Shown here: in pieces, positions 6,835-7,592 of the stretch
Layout of the letters: every line of letters begins with the position of its first letter
Position numbering within the stretch: position 1 is the first letter of the stretch
Origin: Deltaproteobacteria bacterium
GTDB taxonomy: Bacteria; Myxococcota; Myxococcia; Myxococcales; Myxococcaceae
Direction: 5' to 3'
Length of the DNA: 7,592 bases
NCBI GenBank assembly: GCA_016875515.1
Contig: VGRA01000112.1
Coordinates: forward strand, 1-7,592
Notes under the pieces: generated by a model
The model's database searches: none
Seen by the model: only the letters and a program-made list of their open reading frames with translations
What the model was told of the DNA's origin: nothing
Position numbers and translations under genes: made by a program

Positions 6835-6863
6835 CGAGTACCACACGCGCGTGGGATGGGCAA
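6835..6863 (-). promoter_or_regulatory. Possible promoter for the cytochrome/repeat/catalase operon
   Basis: Minus strand TTGCCC (6863-6858) and TACTCG (6840-6835) are separated by 17 bases. The -35 half keeps the TTG core but the -10 half is poor. It lies in the only gap upstream of the cytochrome gene, after the hairpin at 6871-6902, which is where a promoter is expected. The position is the better argument; the sequence match alone is weak. Confidence 0.2.
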
Positions 6864-6870
6864 GCAGACC

Positions 6871-6902
6871 GCGGGGGCGCACCGTCACCGGCGCACCCCC
6901 GC
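6871..6902 (-). terminator. Strong GC-rich hairpin after the ferrochelatase-like gene
   Basis: Read on the minus strand, GCGGGGGTGCGCC pairs with GGTGCGCCCCCGC over 13 bp around the 6-base loop GGTGAC. Two of the pairs are U-G or G-U wobbles, which form in minus-strand RNA but become A/C mismatches in plus-strand RNA; this asymmetry fits a function in minus-strand transcripts. The stem begins 22 bases after the ferrochelatase-like stop codon. No T-run follows, so it is not a canonical intrinsic terminator; it could also protect the 3' end of the mRNA. Confidence 0.55.
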
Positions 6903-6924
6903 GTGACCTGGCAAACGGCTGCGG

Positions 6925-7592
6925 CTACCTCCCGTCCCCGTTCCCGTCCAGCAGGGTGACGGTCTCCGGGGCCTTCCCGGCAAGCGCCTCCACGGCCAGG
7001 TCGGCAATCAGCGCCCCGAAGCGGGGGTCCCCGTCGAAGTTGGGGGCGAGCGTCACGTTGACGCCCTTGAAGCGGGACCAGGCCGGGCCGGCAGGCTCGG
7101 TGAGGATCTCCCGGACCTCGGTGTTGGCGTCGAACAGCGTGGCGCGGTGGTGGACGGTGAAGGACAGCCGGCCGTCCAGCAGCACGTTCTTCGGGGCCTC
7201 GCGGCGCTTGTAGATGACGTCCTCCACCAGCTTCTCGGCCACCACCTTGGCCTTGGGGCCGGTCCACTCGGCGCCGGGGAAGAAGTCGTCGTTCAGGTAG
7301 CCGTGCTCCACCTGGTAGCCCTCCTGCTCCAGGCGGGCCTTCACCTTTCCGTACAGCTCCATCATCTCCTTCGTAGCGTCGTCCCCCTCCTGCACCAGGC
7401 GGAGGGGCAGGCCGTGGGAGGTCATCAGGATGAGGGTGTCCTCGGGCTTGCTGCCCGGGAAGGCCCTCTTCGCGTCCTCGATGAGGCGGTCCCCGAGCAG
7501 CTGCTCGAAGCGCGGGTCGTCGTTGTAGGACAGCACGGCCTTCACCTCGGGCTTGTAGTCCGGGTGGGCCTGCAGGGCGGCCTCGGCCTCCA
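6925..7592 (-). CDS. Ferrochelatase-superfamily protein, C-terminal part (5' end outside window)
   Basis: 221 residues are visible; the frame is still open at the right edge and the GTG at 7545 is internal. Order and wording match ferrochelatases: S-Y-N-D-D-P-R-F (like the y-x-D-h-P-x-F block), L-M-T-S-H-G-L-P with the active-site His (codon 7416-7414), an E-G-D-D segment, an E-W-T-G-P block, K-N-V-L-L ... F-T-V-H-H-R-A-T-L-F (like KNVLVVP ... F-x-S-D-H-x-E-T-L-F), and finally a D-P-R-F-G-A-L-I-A-D-L-A end (like p-x-F-i-x-A-L-A). The real enzymes insert ferrous iron into porphyrin. Here the Glu of the H-x-E-T motif appears to be Ala (codon 7143-7141), so it may be a non-catalytic or re-purposed homologue. 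The His-to-Ala distance, 91 residues, is close to the 81 between the corresponding His and Glu in Bacillus HemH. I withhold the symbol hemH for this reason. A GC-rich hairpin follows the stop. Confidence 0.72.
   Translation of the reverse strand, partial: EAEAALQAHPDYKPEVKAVLSYNDDPRFEQLLGDRLIEDAKRAFPGSKPEDTLILMTSHGLPLRLVQEGDDATKEMMELYGKVKARLEQEGYQVEHGYLNDDFFPGAEWTGPKAKVVAEKLVEDVIYKRREAPKNVLLDGRLSFTVHHRATLFDANTEVREILTEPAGPAWSRFKGVNVTLAPNFDGDPRFGALIADLAVEALAGKAPETVTLLDGNGDGR

Noticed and set aside
6404..7267. Upstream extension of the repeat lipoprotein frame to 1057 residues
   Set aside because: It would run through the cytochrome c gene and part of the ferrochelatase-like gene, and would bury the lipoprotein leader inside the protein.

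Overview
This is a dense, very GC-rich stretch with six protein genes and almost no free intergenic DNA. The codon bias, the lipoprotein leaders followed by Pro/Asp/Ala/Gly linkers, and a cysteine-rich segment after one such linker all suggest a myxobacterium (Myxococcales). That assignment is an inference from style; no marker gene is present.

Layout. Bases 1-1262 (+) hold the C-terminal part of a type-B carboxylesterase, with the whole catalytic triad visible. Bases 1378-2892 (+) encode a 504-residue protein with an N-terminal peptidoglycan-binding domain and a C-terminal alginate-lyase-like alpha-helical domain, and no signal peptide. Its stop codon lies 3 bp from the stop of the convergent minus-strand cluster. 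That cluster, read right to left, is a small cytochrome c lipoprotein (6798-6433), a 769-residue lipoprotein built from a D-x-x-G-N-D-x-Y repeat (6403-4094), and a catalase-family heme protein with a lipoprotein-like leader (4074-2896). The gaps are 29 and 19 bp, so the three are very probably one operon. Upstream of it, after a strong GC-rich hairpin, is the C-terminal two thirds of a ferrochelatase-superfamily protein (7592-6925, minus) that keeps the active-site His motif but seems to lack the active-site Glu.

How they may work together. The operon would place two heme proteins (cytochrome c and catalase-like) and a large repeat protein outside the inner membrane, all apparently lipid-anchored. 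A plausible reading is an envelope-bound redox or peroxide-handling set in which the repeat protein is a scaffold or surface layer. The neighbouring ferrochelatase homologue adds a tetrapyrrole theme, but it is separated by a probable terminator and may be an independent unit. The two plus-strand genes look unrelated to this: one is an esterase, the other a predicted wall- or polysaccharide-acting protein.

The strongest candidate for something undescribed is the cytochrome/repeat/catalase lipoprotein operon, and within it the repeat protein.
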